NCBI GenBank assembly: GCA_001725945.1
Contig: LRMT01000277.1
Coordinates: 62,001 to 126,000, forward strand
Direction: 5' to 3'
Length of the DNA: 64,000 nt
Origin: Cupriavidus sp. UYMMa02A
Lineage (GTDB): Bacteria > Pseudomonadota > Gammaproteobacteria > Burkholderiales > Burkholderiaceae
How positions within the stretch are numbered: the first letter of the stretch is position 1; every line of letters begins with the position of its first letter. This document shows positions 27,297 to 36,956 of this stretch, in pieces. A model generated the notes under the pieces. That model did not search any database. It saw only the letters and a program-made list of their open reading frames with translations, and had not been told where the DNA came from. Both the position numbers and the translations under genes were made by a program.

Positions 27297-28171
27297 TTAC
27301 AGGTCCGTACGCAGCTTCCACAGTTCCGGGAACAGCACCACGTCGAGCATCTTGCGCAGATAGCTGACGCCCTCGGTGCCGCCAGTGCCGCGCTTGAAGC
27401 CGATCACGCGCTCGACCGTGGTCACGTGGCGGAAGCGCCATTGGCGGAACGAATCTTCGAGATCGACAAACTTCTCGCCGAGTTCGTAGAGTTCCCAGTG
27501 CGCGTTCGGATTCCGGTAGACCTCGAGCCACGCCGCCTCGACCGAGGCGTTGTAGGCGGTTGGCTGGGTCCAGTCGCGTTCGACGCAGCCGGCGTCGATG
27601 GCAAAGCCGCGGCGCGCCATCAGGCGAATGGCCTCGTCGTACAGTGACGGCGTCTTCAGTGCCGTTTCCACCAGCTCCAGATGTTCCGGCCGGTGCGAAT
27701 GGGGCCGCAGCATCGCCGCGTTCTTGTTGCCGAGGATGAACTCGATCTCGCGGTACTGGTACGACTGGAAGCCGGACGACATGCCCAGATAGGGCCGCAT
27801 CGCCGAATACTCGGGCGGCGTCATGGTGGCCAGCACGTTCCACGCCTGCACCAGCTGGTCCATGATGCGCGACACGCGCGTCAGCATCTTGAGGCCGGCG
27901 GCAGGGTGTCTTCGCGCACCGATGCGCGCGCCGCGCGCAACTCGTGCAGCATCAGCTTCATCCACAGTTCGGTGGTCTGGTGCTGCACGATGAACAGCAT
28001 CTCGTTGTGATCCGGCGAGAGCGGATGCTGCGCGCTCAGGATCTGGTCCAGCCCGAGATAGTCGCCGTAGCTCATGTCCTTGGCGAAGTCCATCTGCGCG
28101 CCGTGCCAGTTGTCGCCCTGCTTGTCTTGCCGTGCCGCGCCCGACATCGGACATCCCTTGAATTCGCTCAT
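27297..28171 (-). CDS. kynA: Tryptophan 2,3-dioxygenase (one frameshift)
   Basis: About 292 residues. The heme enzyme opens the indole ring of L-tryptophan to N-formylkynurenine. Visible blocks: DMSYGDYLGLDQILSAQHPL, FIVQHQTTELWMKLMLHEL (substrate-side His), YLGMSSGFQSYQYREIEF, and RQWRFRHVTTVERVIGFKRG with the proximal heme histidine, then GTGGTEGVSYL. One base is missing near 27900 (DTLPPA|GLKMLTRV). Last gene of kynB-kynU-kynA. The start at 28171 is the likely one (MSEFKGCPMSGAA). Confidence 0.95.
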
Positions 28172-28185
28172 GGTGCTGCTCCCGT

Positions 28186-29440
28186 TCAGGTCACTGCGCC
28201 GCGCGCATGGAAGCGCTCGGCCCGGTAGGTCTCGGTGTCGAGCACGTCGCGCAGTGTCTCCACTGCGTCCCAGACTTCGGTGAAGCTCGTGTACAGCGGC
28301 GTGAAACCGAAGCGGATGATGCGTGGTTCGCGGTAGTCGCCGATCACTTCACGCTCGATCAGCGCCTGCATCACGGCATAGCCTTCCGGATGTTCGAAGC
28401 TGACCTGGCTGCCGCGGCGCGCGTGCTCGCGCGGCGTGACCAGCGAGAGCGGATGATGGCCGCAGCGCGATTCCACCAGCGCGATGAACAGGTCGGTCAG
28501 CTGCAGCGACTTCGCGCGCAGCGCCGCCATGTCGGTCTGCGCGAACACATCGAGACCGCATTCGACCATCGCCATCGACGTGATCGGCTGGGTGCCGCAC
28601 AGGAAGCGGCGCACGCGTCGACGGGTCGGTATTGCGGCTCCATTGCGAACGGTGCGGCATGGCCCCACCAGCCCGACAGCGGCTGCCAGAATGCGTCGCG
28701 CAGCGCGGGCGCGACCCAGACGAAGGCGGGCGAACCCGGGCCGCCGTTCAGGTACTTGTAGGTGCAGCCGATCGCGTAGTCGGCCTTCGACGCGTTCAGC
28801 GCCACGGGCACGGCGCCAGCCGAATGGCACAGGTCCCACACGGTCAGCGCGCCGCGCGCATGGGCCAGTTCGGTCAGCGCGGCCATGTCGAGCATCTCGC
28901 CGCTCTTGTAGTTGACGTGCGTGAGCATCAGCACGGCGGTGTCGGCGCCGACTGCGGCATCGATTTCGGCCGGCGAGTTCACCAGGCGCAGCGAGTAGCC
29001 CTGCTGCAGCAGATCGGCCAGGCCCTGGGCGATATACAAATCGGTCGGGAAGTTGCTGGCTTCAGACACGATCACCTTGCGCGACGGATCGCGCGTGGCC
29101 TGCACGCGCAGCGCGGCGGCCAGCACCTTGAACAGGTTGATCGACGTGGTGTCGGTGACCACCACTTCATTCTCGCCGGCGCGACCAGCGGGGCCAGCAT
29201 ATTGCCGAGGCGCTGCGGCAGTTCGAACCAGCCGGCAGTGTTCCAGCTGCGGATCAGGCCCGTGCCCCATTCCTCGCTGACGACTTCGGCGGCGCGGGCC
29301 GCGGCGGCGCGCGGGCGGGCGCCGAGCGAATTGCCGTCGAGATAGATCACGCCGTCAGGCAGCGCGAACTGTTCGCGCAGCGCGCGCAGGGGGTCTTGCT
29401 GGTCGAGCAACTGGCATTGCTCGCGGGTGAGTGCGGTCAT
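28186..29440 (-). CDS. kynU: Kynureninase (two frameshifts)
   Basis: About 418 residues, PLP-dependent; cleaves kynurenine to anthranilate and alanine. N-terminal VIYLDGNSLGARPR, PLP lysine in YAIGCTYKYLNGGPGSPAF, and C-terminal RIIRFGFTPLYTSFTEVWDA are typical. Single bases are missing near 29190 (PLVGA...ENEVVVTDTTS) and near 28617 (YRPVDA|RRFLCGTQPI). The start is taken as ATG 29438-29440 (MTALTREQCQLLD); a TTG five codons upstream is open. Between kynB and kynA on the same strand with gaps of 14-32 bases, clearly one operon. Confidence 0.94.
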
Positions 29441-29472
29441 GTCGGAAAGAGGCAAAGGATTGCGGGGGGTGT

Positions 29473-30132
29473 TCAGTCAAGGCTGCGCAGCACGGCGCGC
29501 ACCGGGCTGGCGTCGAGCCCGGCAAAGCGCAGCGGCAGCGCGATCAGTTCGTAGTCGCCTGCGGCCACGGCATCGAGCACGAGCCCTTCGAGGATGGCCA
29601 GCCCGTGGCGGCGCACGGCCTTGTGCGCGTCCATGGTCTTGGATTCCTGCGGGTCCAGCGACGGCGTATCGATGCCGATCAGCTGCACGCCGTGCGCGGC
29701 GAGCAGCGCGATGGTTTCCGGGGCCACGGCGCAAAAGCCGGCATCCCATTGTTCGAGCGGCGCGCGTTCGTACGTGCGCAGCAGCACGCGCGTCGGCAGG
29801 CCCTCCAGCGCGTGCTCGACGTGGTGCGGCGCCACGACCGGCGACGCGCCCAAGCAATGGATCACCCGGCACGGGCCGAGGTACGGTTCCAGTCCCACGG
29901 CGCCGATCGGCGCGCCATCCGCGGCATAGTGCAGCGGCGCGTCGGCATGGGCGCCGGTATGCGGCGACAGCGTGATACGGCCGACATTGACCGGGCAGTG
30001 GTCGTCCATCTGCCATGCTGTCTCCTGCTGGAACGGCGTGTCGCCGGGCCACACGGGCGTGGCGGGGGAAAGCGGGGGGCTGATGTCCCACAGCTTGCGG
30101 CTGTCGGCGGGCGTGGCGGGGCGGTTTGTCAT
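29473..30132 (-). CDS. kynB: Kynurenine formamidase
   Basis: 219 residues, intact. It is a cyclase-family metal hydrolase with the signature SPHTGAHADAPLHYAADG (HxGxHxDAPxH) binding two metals, and LWDISPPLSPATPVWPGDTP near the start. It converts N-formylkynurenine to kynurenine and formate. First gene of the kyn operon, divergent from the kynR regulator with a 154-base AT-rich control region between. Confidence 0.96.
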   Translation of the reverse strand: MTNRPATPADSRKLWDISPPLSPATPVWPGDTPFQQETAWQMDDHCPVNVGRITLSPHTGAHADAPLHYAADGAPIGAVGLEPYLGPCRVIHCLGASPVVAPHHVEHALEGLPTRVLLRTYERAPLEQWDAGFCAVAPETIALLAAHGVQLIGIDTPSLDPQESKTMDAHKAVRRHGLAILEGLVLDAVAAGDYELIALPLRFAGLDASPVRAVLRSLD

Positions 30133-30264
30133 GTCTGCACGGCTGCCGCTGGGGCGGCGCCGATGTCGTCCTCGATGACGGCATGATAGTCAAAAAGACC
30201 GGCAAGAGGCTTGCGAAATCCACTGCGAATCCGTATGGATTTCGCATAAATTTGAAAATCAACA

Positions 30265-30285
30265 CGAATAACGCTGAAATATTCG
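30265..30285. promoter_or_regulatory. Inverted repeat at the kynR start, candidate KynR operator
   Basis: CGAATA-ACGCTGAAA-TATTCG is a 6-base inverted repeat with a 9-base spacer in unusually AT-rich DNA, ending directly before the kynR ATG. Lrp/AsnC proteins bind AT-rich dyads of about this size. The site would serve both the divergent kynB promoter and kynR autoregulation. The assignment is by position and shape only. Confidence 0.5.
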
Positions 30286-30286
30286 A

Positions 30287-30775
30287 ATGAATCTCGATCC
30301 CATCGATCTACGCATCCTGGAGTGCCTCCAGGAGCACGGCCGCATCAGCAACCAGGATCTGGCCGACCGCGTGGCGCTGTCGCCATCGGCATGCCTGCGC
30401 CGCGTGCGGCTGCTGGAGGAATCAGGCGTGATCGGCGGCTACCGCGCCTGGTTCGACGCCGAGCGTCTCGGCCTGGAGCTGGAAGCGATCGTGCAGGTCT
30501 CGATGCGGCACGACGTGGAAGGCTGGCACGACACCTTCATCGCGGCAGTGCAGGCCTGGCCCGAGGTGCTGTCGGCCTACATCATCACCGGCGACAGCAA
30601 CTACATCCTGCGGGTGCAGGCGCGCAACCTCAAGCACTACTCGGATTTCATCGTGAACCGGCTGTACCGCACGCCTGGGGTGATGGATATCCGCTCCAAC
30701 ATCGTGCTGCAGCGGATCAAGACAGACAGTTCGCCGCTGGCCGTGCTGAAGGCGGCAGATCCTGCGGGGACGTGA
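30287..30775 (+). CDS. kynR: Lrp/AsnC family regulator of kynurenine degradation
   Basis: 162 residues, intact. It has the N-terminal helix-turn-helix (DLRILECLQEHGRISNQDLA, VALSPSACLRRVRLLEESGV) and the C-terminal RAM/AsnC ligand domain (LSAYIITGDSNYILRVQARN). Divergence from kynB and the known role of KynR in relatives suggest kynurenine-responsive activation of kynBUA. Confidence 0.88.
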   Translation: MNLDPIDLRILECLQEHGRISNQDLADRVALSPSACLRRVRLLEESGVIGGYRAWFDAERLGLELEAIVQVSMRHDVEGWHDTFIAAVQAWPEVLSAYIITGDSNYILRVQARNLKHYSDFIVNRLYRTPGVMDIRSNIVLQRIKTDSSPLAVLKAADPAGT

Positions 30776-30812
30776 AAAGGAAGCAGAAAGAAGGAAGAGG
30801 CCGACCCGGCGG

Positions 30813-31396
30813 TCAGCCTTCCAGCGGCGCGTGGTCGAAAAGATGCCGTTCTGGAAAACAAGCGGCGGCTCATGGTTTTCCAGCACGCCGCAACGCTCGA
30901 CTTCGCCGACGAAGATGACATGGTCGCCTTCGTCATAGCGGCTGCGGTTGTGGCATTCGAACCAGGCCAGCGCGTTGGCGAGGATCGGCAGCCCGTTCTC
31001 CGACAGCCGGTAGTCCACGCCGGCAAAGCGGTCCCCCTTGAGCATGGAGAATCGCTTGCACAGCTCGAGCTGCGATGCCGACAGCACATTGACGATGTAG
31101 TGCGAGCCGTCGCGGAACATCGGCAGGCTGTTGGCGCGCGTGGCCATGCTCCACAGCACCAGCGGCGGATCCAGCGACACGGAATTGAACGAACTGGCCG
31201 TGATGCCGATGAACGGGGGGGCGCCGGCTGCCACCGATGCGTCACTTGCGCGCGTCGTAATGACAGTTACGCCGGTCGCGAACTGCGACAGCGTGCGGCG
31301 AAAATGCAGCGTGTCGAAATCCGGAGATGCGGCCTGCCCGGACTCCCGCGCCGGGACTTCAGGCATGCGCATCGCAAGGGCTCCACTGGCGGTCAT
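30813..31396 (-). CDS. Flavin reductase-like, FMN-binding protein (one frameshift)
   Basis: About 194 residues. FRRTLSQFATGVTVITTRAS, ITASSFNSVSLDPPLVLWSM and GDHVIFVGEVERCGV are the flavin reductase (HpaC/NtaB-type split barrel) blocks. The end is shifted: one T is missing near 30840, after which FFDHAPLEG and a TGA at 30813 appear, the family C-terminus. Such proteins hand reduced FMN to a two-component monooxygenase, but no partner oxygenase is adjacent. It converges with kynR. Confidence 0.85.
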
Positions 31397-31567
31397 GATG
31401 GCTTCATAGTTGGAGGGTCGCTGCGACAGGGACAAGATCGGGCCGGACGTGCATCGGCGTCGGTCTGGCAGCGAACATTGCCGCGTGGCCGCGCTGTGGT
31501 GTCGCGCCGTGCAACGATGTGCCTTATCGGCGACGGATTCTTGAGAATTGTATCGGTTTTGGCAAGC

Positions 31568-31655
31568 CACTGCGCCGGGCAGGCAGCAATACTGCTTGCG
31601 CAGTGGGGCGCAGTGGGGATAAGGCGCAGGCAAAGCGCCCTATCTGTGCTTATCC
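31568..31655 (+). repeat. Two stem-loops in the msrA leader
   Basis: The 311 bases between the flavin reductase and msrA hold two inverted repeats: CACTGCGC (31568) with GCGCAGTG (ending 31605), and GGATAAG (31617) with CTTATCC (ending 31655), the latter enclosing GGCGC/GCGCC. A CCTTAAGG palindrome follows at about 31654. No T run follows, so they are not intrinsic terminators. No family of leader RNA is recognised. Confidence 0.4.
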
Positions 31656-31707
31656 TTAAGGTCAGTACATCGACACAACGGATGGAATCCCCAGGGGAGC
31701 GGCGAAC

Positions 31708-32250
31708 ATGGATCACGAACTCGATACGGCGACGCTGGGTGGTGGATGCTTCTGGTGCCTGGAGGCGGTGTACCAGCAGGTCAATGGCGTGCGAGCGGTC
31801 GAGTCAGGCTATACCGGCGGGCACGTGAGCCATCCCAGCTACCAGCAGGTCTCCGAAGGTGACACCGGCCATGCCGAAGTCGTTCGCGTGACGTTCGATC
31901 CGGCGGTCATCAACTATCGCGAGATCATCGAGATTTTCTTCGCGATCCACGACCCGACCACGCTGAACCGGCAGGGCAATGACGTGGGCCCGCAATACCG
32001 CTCGGTCATCTTCACGCACTCCGAAGCGCAGCGCGCCGTGGCCGAGTACGTGATGCGCGAACTGGTCGCCAACAAGACCTTCGACGCCCCGATCGTCACG
32101 CAGATAGAGCCGGAGCAGCCGTACTGGCGTGCCGAGGCCAGCCACCAGAACTATTTCCAGGATCATCCGAGCCAGGGCTACTGCGCGTTCGTCATCTCGC
32201 CCAAGCTCGCCAAGTTCCGCGAGAAGTTCGCCGGCAAGCTGCGTCGCTAG
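31708..32250 (+). CDS. msrA: Peptide methionine sulfoxide reductase MsrA
   Basis: 180 residues, intact. The catalytic motif is LGGGCFWCLEAVYQQV (GCFWC) and GYTGGHVSHPSYQQVSEGDT follows. The resolving site may be the lone later cysteine in SQGYCAFVISPKLAKF. It reduces methionine-S-sulfoxide using thioredoxin. Free-standing between convergent or unrelated genes. A GGGGAGCGG stretch precedes the ATG. Confidence 0.97.
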   Translation: MDHELDTATLGGGCFWCLEAVYQQVNGVRAVESGYTGGHVSHPSYQQVSEGDTGHAEVVRVTFDPAVINYREIIEIFFAIHDPTTLNRQGNDVGPQYRSVIFTHSEAQRAVAEYVMRELVANKTFDAPIVTQIEPEQPYWRAEASHQNYFQDHPSQGYCAFVISPKLAKFREKFAGKLRR

Positions 32251-32276
32251 CGGCGTGCGGCGTACCGCCCGTGCGC

Positions 32277-33344
32277 TTACAGGCGTGCGGCAATGGCCTC
32301 GGCCAGGCGCACGCATGTCAGCGGCGCCGAGCCTTCGGCCTTGTTGCTGATGATGACGGTCGCACTCTGCCCCGCACGCAGCGTGCGCACGACGAGATCG
32401 GCGATGGCATCGCGCGTTCCGGGTCCTCGTCCACCAGGCGGTTGAACGGAGAATAGATCGATTCCGCGACCTCGTAGGGCCGGCCGGCATGGAGCATCCA
32501 TCGCAGTACGAGCGGGCCTGGTGCTTCGGCATCCATCAGCGCCTGGGCCGAAGCCTGGCGGTGCACCGGCGGCAGCCGGTCGCGCGCCGACAGGCAAAAG
32601 CGTACGCCGTGCTTGCGCAGCAGCTTGATGTAGCGCGGTGTCAGCAGGACCGGGTCGCGCATCTCCACGGCATAGCATGCATGCGGCGTGATGGACGGAT
32701 CGAGCGGCGGCAATGCGGACAGGAAACCGTCCAGACGCTCGAGGAAGGCTGTGCCGTCGTTCGCCAGGTTCCCCAGCGGCGAAAGCTGGAACAGCAGCGC
32801 GCCGCATTTGATACCGAGTCCGCTGGTGGCCGGCGTGATGAAGTCACGGATCGCGATCTCGGCATCGAGGAAGGCTGCATTGGCCAGGCGCCCCACGCCA
32901 TCCGAGCCGCGCAGCCACGCGTCGCAGACGCTGGCGGGCGCTTACCAGGAAGCGGAACTGCTCCGGCACCTGCGCCGCGTAGGACAGGTAGTCCGCAAGC
33001 GGAATCGGACCGTAGAAGCCGCGGTCGATGCCGGCCGCGCGCAGCAGCGGATGCCGCGAATACGCGGCAAGGCCCTTGCGTGAAAGCAGGCTGTCGCTGT
33101 ACTCGCCGTCATAGACCAGGCCATTCCAGCCGTTGTAGGACCACGACGACGTGCCGAGATAGAGATTGGATGGCAGCCGCCTGCGCAGCGCATCGATGGC
33201 GGGATCGAGCCGGGCCGGCAGGACGGATTTGCCGCGGGCGGCTTTGCCGGGGGTGCTCGCAGCGCCGCCGTCGGCGGCGTGCGGTTGTGACGGCGATGCG
33301 GGCGCAAGCAGTTCGCCAAACAGGTCTTCAGTCAATCCAGTCAA
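32277..33344 (-). CDS. DUF72 family protein (two frameshifts)
   Basis: About 356 residues. The TIM-barrel DUF72 start NLYLGTSSWSYNGWNGLVYD is clear, followed by YLSYAAQVPEQFRFLVKA, KCGALLFQLSP and a late SATVIISNKAEGSAPL. Single-base losses near 32938 and 32418 split it into three frames. The function of the family is unknown; some members sit beside DNA or nucleotide genes. Its start overlaps the end of cfa by four bases, so it is probably co-transcribed with cfa. Confidence 0.85.
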
Positions 33345-34575
33345 TCGTTCTGGCCAATCGGGTGGTCATAGATATAGCGGCGCGACCATGGGACCGCGGA
33401 CGACAAGTTGCCCGCCTTGTGGCACACGACCTGGTAGATCGACATCTGGTCGGTGTCGAACGCGTGCGCGCAGCCGGCAAGGTAGACACGCCAGATGCGG
33501 TATTTCTTCTCGCCCACCATGTCGCGGATCGCACTCGCATTGGCTTCGAAGTTGTCGGCCCAGTGCCGCAGCGTCTGCGCATAATGGCGGCGCAGCAGCT
33601 CCACGTCAAATGCTTCCAGGCCGCCTTCCTGCATGGTCTTGAGCACCAGCCCGATATGCGGCAGCTCGCCCTGCGGAAAGACGTAGCGGTCCATGAACTC
33701 GGAGCCGTCCATCGGCGCATCGCTGGGATCGGGCACCGTGATGCCGTGGTTCATGGCGACGCCGTCGTCGGCCAGCAGTTCGCGCATGCGGCCAAAGTAG
33801 CCGGCCAGGTTCTTCTTGCCCACGTGCTCGAACATGCCGACGCTCGTGATGCGGTCGAATGTGCCGGTGATGTCCCGATAATCCTGCAGCCGGATCTCGA
33901 TGCGGTCCGACAGGCCGGCCGCCCTGACGCGCGCGGTGGCCAGGTCGAACTGGTTCTGCGACAGCGTGATGCCGACGCAGCGCGCGCCGAACTTCTGCGC
34001 GGCGCGCAGCACCAGCGCGCCCCAGCCGCAGCCGATATCGAGCAGCGTCTGGCCCGGCTGCAGCCGGATCTTGGTCAGGATGTGGTCGATCTTCTTGCGC
34101 TGCGCCGTGGCCAGGTCTTCGTCCCCGTTCTCGAAATACGCGCACGAATAGACCATGTTCGGGTCCAGCCACTGGCTGTAGAACGCGTTGGACACGTCGT
34201 AGTGATACTGGATCGCGTTTTGTCGTCCTGTTTGGTATGCGTGAAATGATGGGCCACCTTGGCCAGCGCACCGCCGGCGCGCCGCTTGGCCGCCGCCGAG
34301 AAACGGTAGCCCACGTCGATGATGTCCGAGAGCTTGCCGTCAAGGTCGATCTTCTCCTGGACATAGGCTTCGCCGAGATTGTCCAGGCTCGGGGTCAGCA
34401 ACAGCGGCAGGGCGCCGGCTTCGCGCACGGTCAGTGTCACGTTCGGTTTGTCGAAACTGCCGAGCGGGTATTCGCTGCCGTTCCACAGGCGTAGCTTGAC
34501 GGGCAGGTTGGCGTGCTCGCGCAGGTCGGCGATCCAGTTATCCAGTTGCTTGTCGAGGGCTTGCTTGAAGAACAT
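33341..34575 (-). CDS. cfa: Cyclopropane-fatty-acyl-phospholipid synthase family protein (one frameshift)
   Basis: About 411 residues. After an N-terminal domain (residues about 1-115) the methyltransferase core has YDVSNAFYSQWLDPNMVYSC, the SAM loop LDIGCGWGALVLRAA, SVGMFEHVG and the late DRYVFPQGELPHIG. It transfers a methylene from SAM to unsaturated acyl chains of membrane lipids. One base is missing near 34218 (TKQDDK|NAIQYHYDV). A strong AGGAGGT site stands seven bases before the ATG at 34573-34575. Confidence 0.92.
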
Positions 34576-34779
34576 GCGCGTACCTCCTGTCGTTGCGGCA
34601 CATGTGACGAACGAAGGCGCCAGGCGGAGACAGCAGGGCGGTCAGACCCGGCGCGACCGGGTCGCGGTGGGCCGTGTCCAGGCGACCCGCGCGTACGTCG
34701 CAGCGCGCGGTGTCTGACACGGTCCAAAGCGACGCTTATCCCACTTTAGGACAATTCGTCGACTTGTGCTGCCCACCGC

Positions 34780-35417
34780 TCACGGCGACAGGCGAACGAT
34801 CTTCCAGGCGCCGTCGGCCTCGACGCGGTAAGCGATGCGATCGTGCAGCCGGGACGGCCGGCCTTGCCAGAACTCCACCGCGGTCGGAACCAGCCGGTAG
34901 CCGCCCCAGTGGGCGGGGCGCGGCGGGTTTTCGCCGAACTTGGCGCGGTACTCGGATTCGCGCTGTTCGAGCACATCGCGGCCGGGCACTTCCCGGCTCT
35001 GCTCCGAGGCCCAGGCGCCAAGGCGCGAGCCGAGCGGCCGCGACGCGTAGTAAGCGTCGCTCTCGTCGTCGGCAACTTTTTCAACGCGGCCTTCCACGCG
35101 CACCTGTCGCTCCAGCTGCACCCAGTGGAACAGCAGCGCGGCGCGCGGGTTGGCTGCCAGATCCAGTCCCTTGCGGCTGTCGTAGTTGGTAAAAAGGTGA
35201 AGCCTTTCTCGTCCATGCCCTTGAGCAGCACGATGCGTGCCGACGGCTGGCCGTCGGCGCCGACGGTGGCGAGCGTCATCGCATTGGGCTCGGGCAGCTT
35301 GGCGGTCACGGCTTCGTCGAACCAGCGCTTGAACTGGGCGATCGGGTCGGCCGCCACGTCCGATTCATTGAGAGAGCCCAGGACGTAGGTACGGCGGAGG
35401 TCAGCGAGTTGAGTCAT
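34780..35417 (-). CDS. pdxH: Pyridoxine/pyridoxamine 5'-phosphate oxidase (one frameshift)
   Basis: About 213 residues. MTLATVGADGQPSARIVLLK and GFTFLPT(FT)NYDSRKG are the FMN and substrate motifs; EFWQGRPSRLHDRI and WKIVRLSP close the protein as in the family. It makes pyridoxal phosphate with oxygen. A base is lost near 35190 between FTF and NYDSRKG. It stands alone on the minus strand between cfa and an MFS gene. The 200 bases between cfa and pdxH hold no gene. Confidence 0.93.
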
Positions 35418-35434
35418 GTCGCAATCGGTTGGAA

Positions 35435-36704
35435 TCAGCCGGAAATCCGGTTGATTTGAGTATAGCGAATGCGCCGCAAGCCGCTTTTGTGTGCGGGCAA
35501 ATCAACGTGCTGGCGGAGGGAGCTCGGCTTGCGCCACACGTGACTGCGGCGCGAATAGATGCCGGCCACGCCCATGCGCCCGCCATCGAGAGAAAGATCG
35601 GCAGCATGCCCAGCGCCGTGCCGACCACGCCGAACGTGAGCGGCCACACCACCTGGCTGGTATTGAGCACCGCCGAGCGCAGCCCGAGCGCCTCGCCGGC
35701 GCGGCCGCTGGGCGAGGCAGTGTGCAGGATGTTCATGACATTGGGCTGGGCGCTGCCGAGCGCCAGGCCGAGGACGAAGGCAAGGCCGCACATCATCCAG
35801 AAATGGGCGACGAACGGGTAGACCAGATAGGCCGTTGCCCCGACCAGCAGCGCGACGCGGATGATCGTCCACTCCGACAGCCGGCGCGATACCAGCGGCA
35901 TGGCGACGCGGATCGCGAAGGTGGCAATGGCGAACGCACCGAGCACCCAGCCGATCGATGAAGGCGACAGGCCGATGCGCGAACCCTGGATCGGGATCAG
36001 GAACGCGTGCAGGTCCCAGGCCGCTGACAGTACCGCGCTGGCGACGAAGACGGCGCGCAGTTCCGGATACTGCAGCAGGTCCAGCGTGGAGCGGCGGCTG
36101 CCGTCCTCGATGGCGATGCGCCCGGCATTGCCGCCCTGCGCCGGCAGGCGCGGACGGACCCATTGCAGCCCGGCCTGGCCTACCAGCGCCACCGCCACCA
36201 GCACCAGGAAGGCGGGCCGGAAGCCCGCGTGTTCGATCACATAGCCCATCACCACCGGGCCAAGCGTGCCGGATACCGACAACCCGAGTGCATGCAGCGT
36301 GTAGTTGCGCAAGCGGGTGTCATTGGTGGACACCTGCCCGATCAGTAGCTGCATCGCCACCTGGACCAGCATGAAGCCGACGCCGATCAGCGCGCATGAA
36401 AAATACAGCGCGGCGATCTCGTGCCACACCGCCGGGAGCAGCGTACCGGCCACGACCATCATCGAGCCCGCCGTCATCGGCTTGCGCGGGCCGATCTCGT
36501 CGATGCGCTTGCCGGCGCGAATGGCGAGCAGCATCGGGAGAAGCGCGTACAGCGACATCAGCAGGCCCAGCGTGAGCGTCGAGGCCTCAGGGAAATGGCA
36601 AACAGGGACACCACCACGCGGCTGGCATTGAACGCCACGTGATTGCACACCGTCAGCGCGATCAGCCAGCTGATCGGCGGGACGGCGGCGAGGGGCAGCG
36701 TCAT
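35435..36704 (-). CDS. MFS transporter (two frameshifts)
   Basis: About 424 residues with about twelve hydrophobic segments. LLAIRAGKRIDEIGPRKPM is the loop 2-3 MFS signature and LGLALGSAQPNVMNILH lies in the second half. The N-terminus (MTLPLAAVPPISWLIALTVC) and body are joined near 36592, and the C-terminal tail changes frame near 35572. The substrate cannot be told from sequence. The start ATG is at 36702-36704, 18 bases before pdxH territory ends on the other side; it follows an intrinsic terminator, so it has its own promoter. Confidence 0.82.
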
Positions 36705-36752
36705 GGGGGGCGGGCGGCGAAGTCGGTTTTCGTTGCCGGCGTGCAACGGGCA

Positions 36753-36783
36753 ACAAAAAAACAAGTGCGGCCAAAGGCCGCAC
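36753..36783 (-). terminator. Intrinsic terminator downstream of the AsmA gene
   Basis: On the minus strand GTGCGGCC-TTT-GGCCGCAC is followed by TTGTTTTTTT: an 8-base stem with a tight loop and a long T tract. It ends minus-strand transcripts coming from the AsmA gene before the MFS gene begins. Confidence 0.9.
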
Positions 36784-36956
36784 CTTCGGAAGGCGCCGTC
36801 GCCGGCACCCGGAGTGTGCCATTTGTTTGATACATCTTGTAAATGGCCGTTTAATTATGCGCCGCCTGTGGTCACAGCACAACGACGACAAGGCGTTTGG
36901 CAGGCCAATGCATGCACAAGTGTTGTGAATTTGCCGCGCCAGCGGTGTTGGGACAG

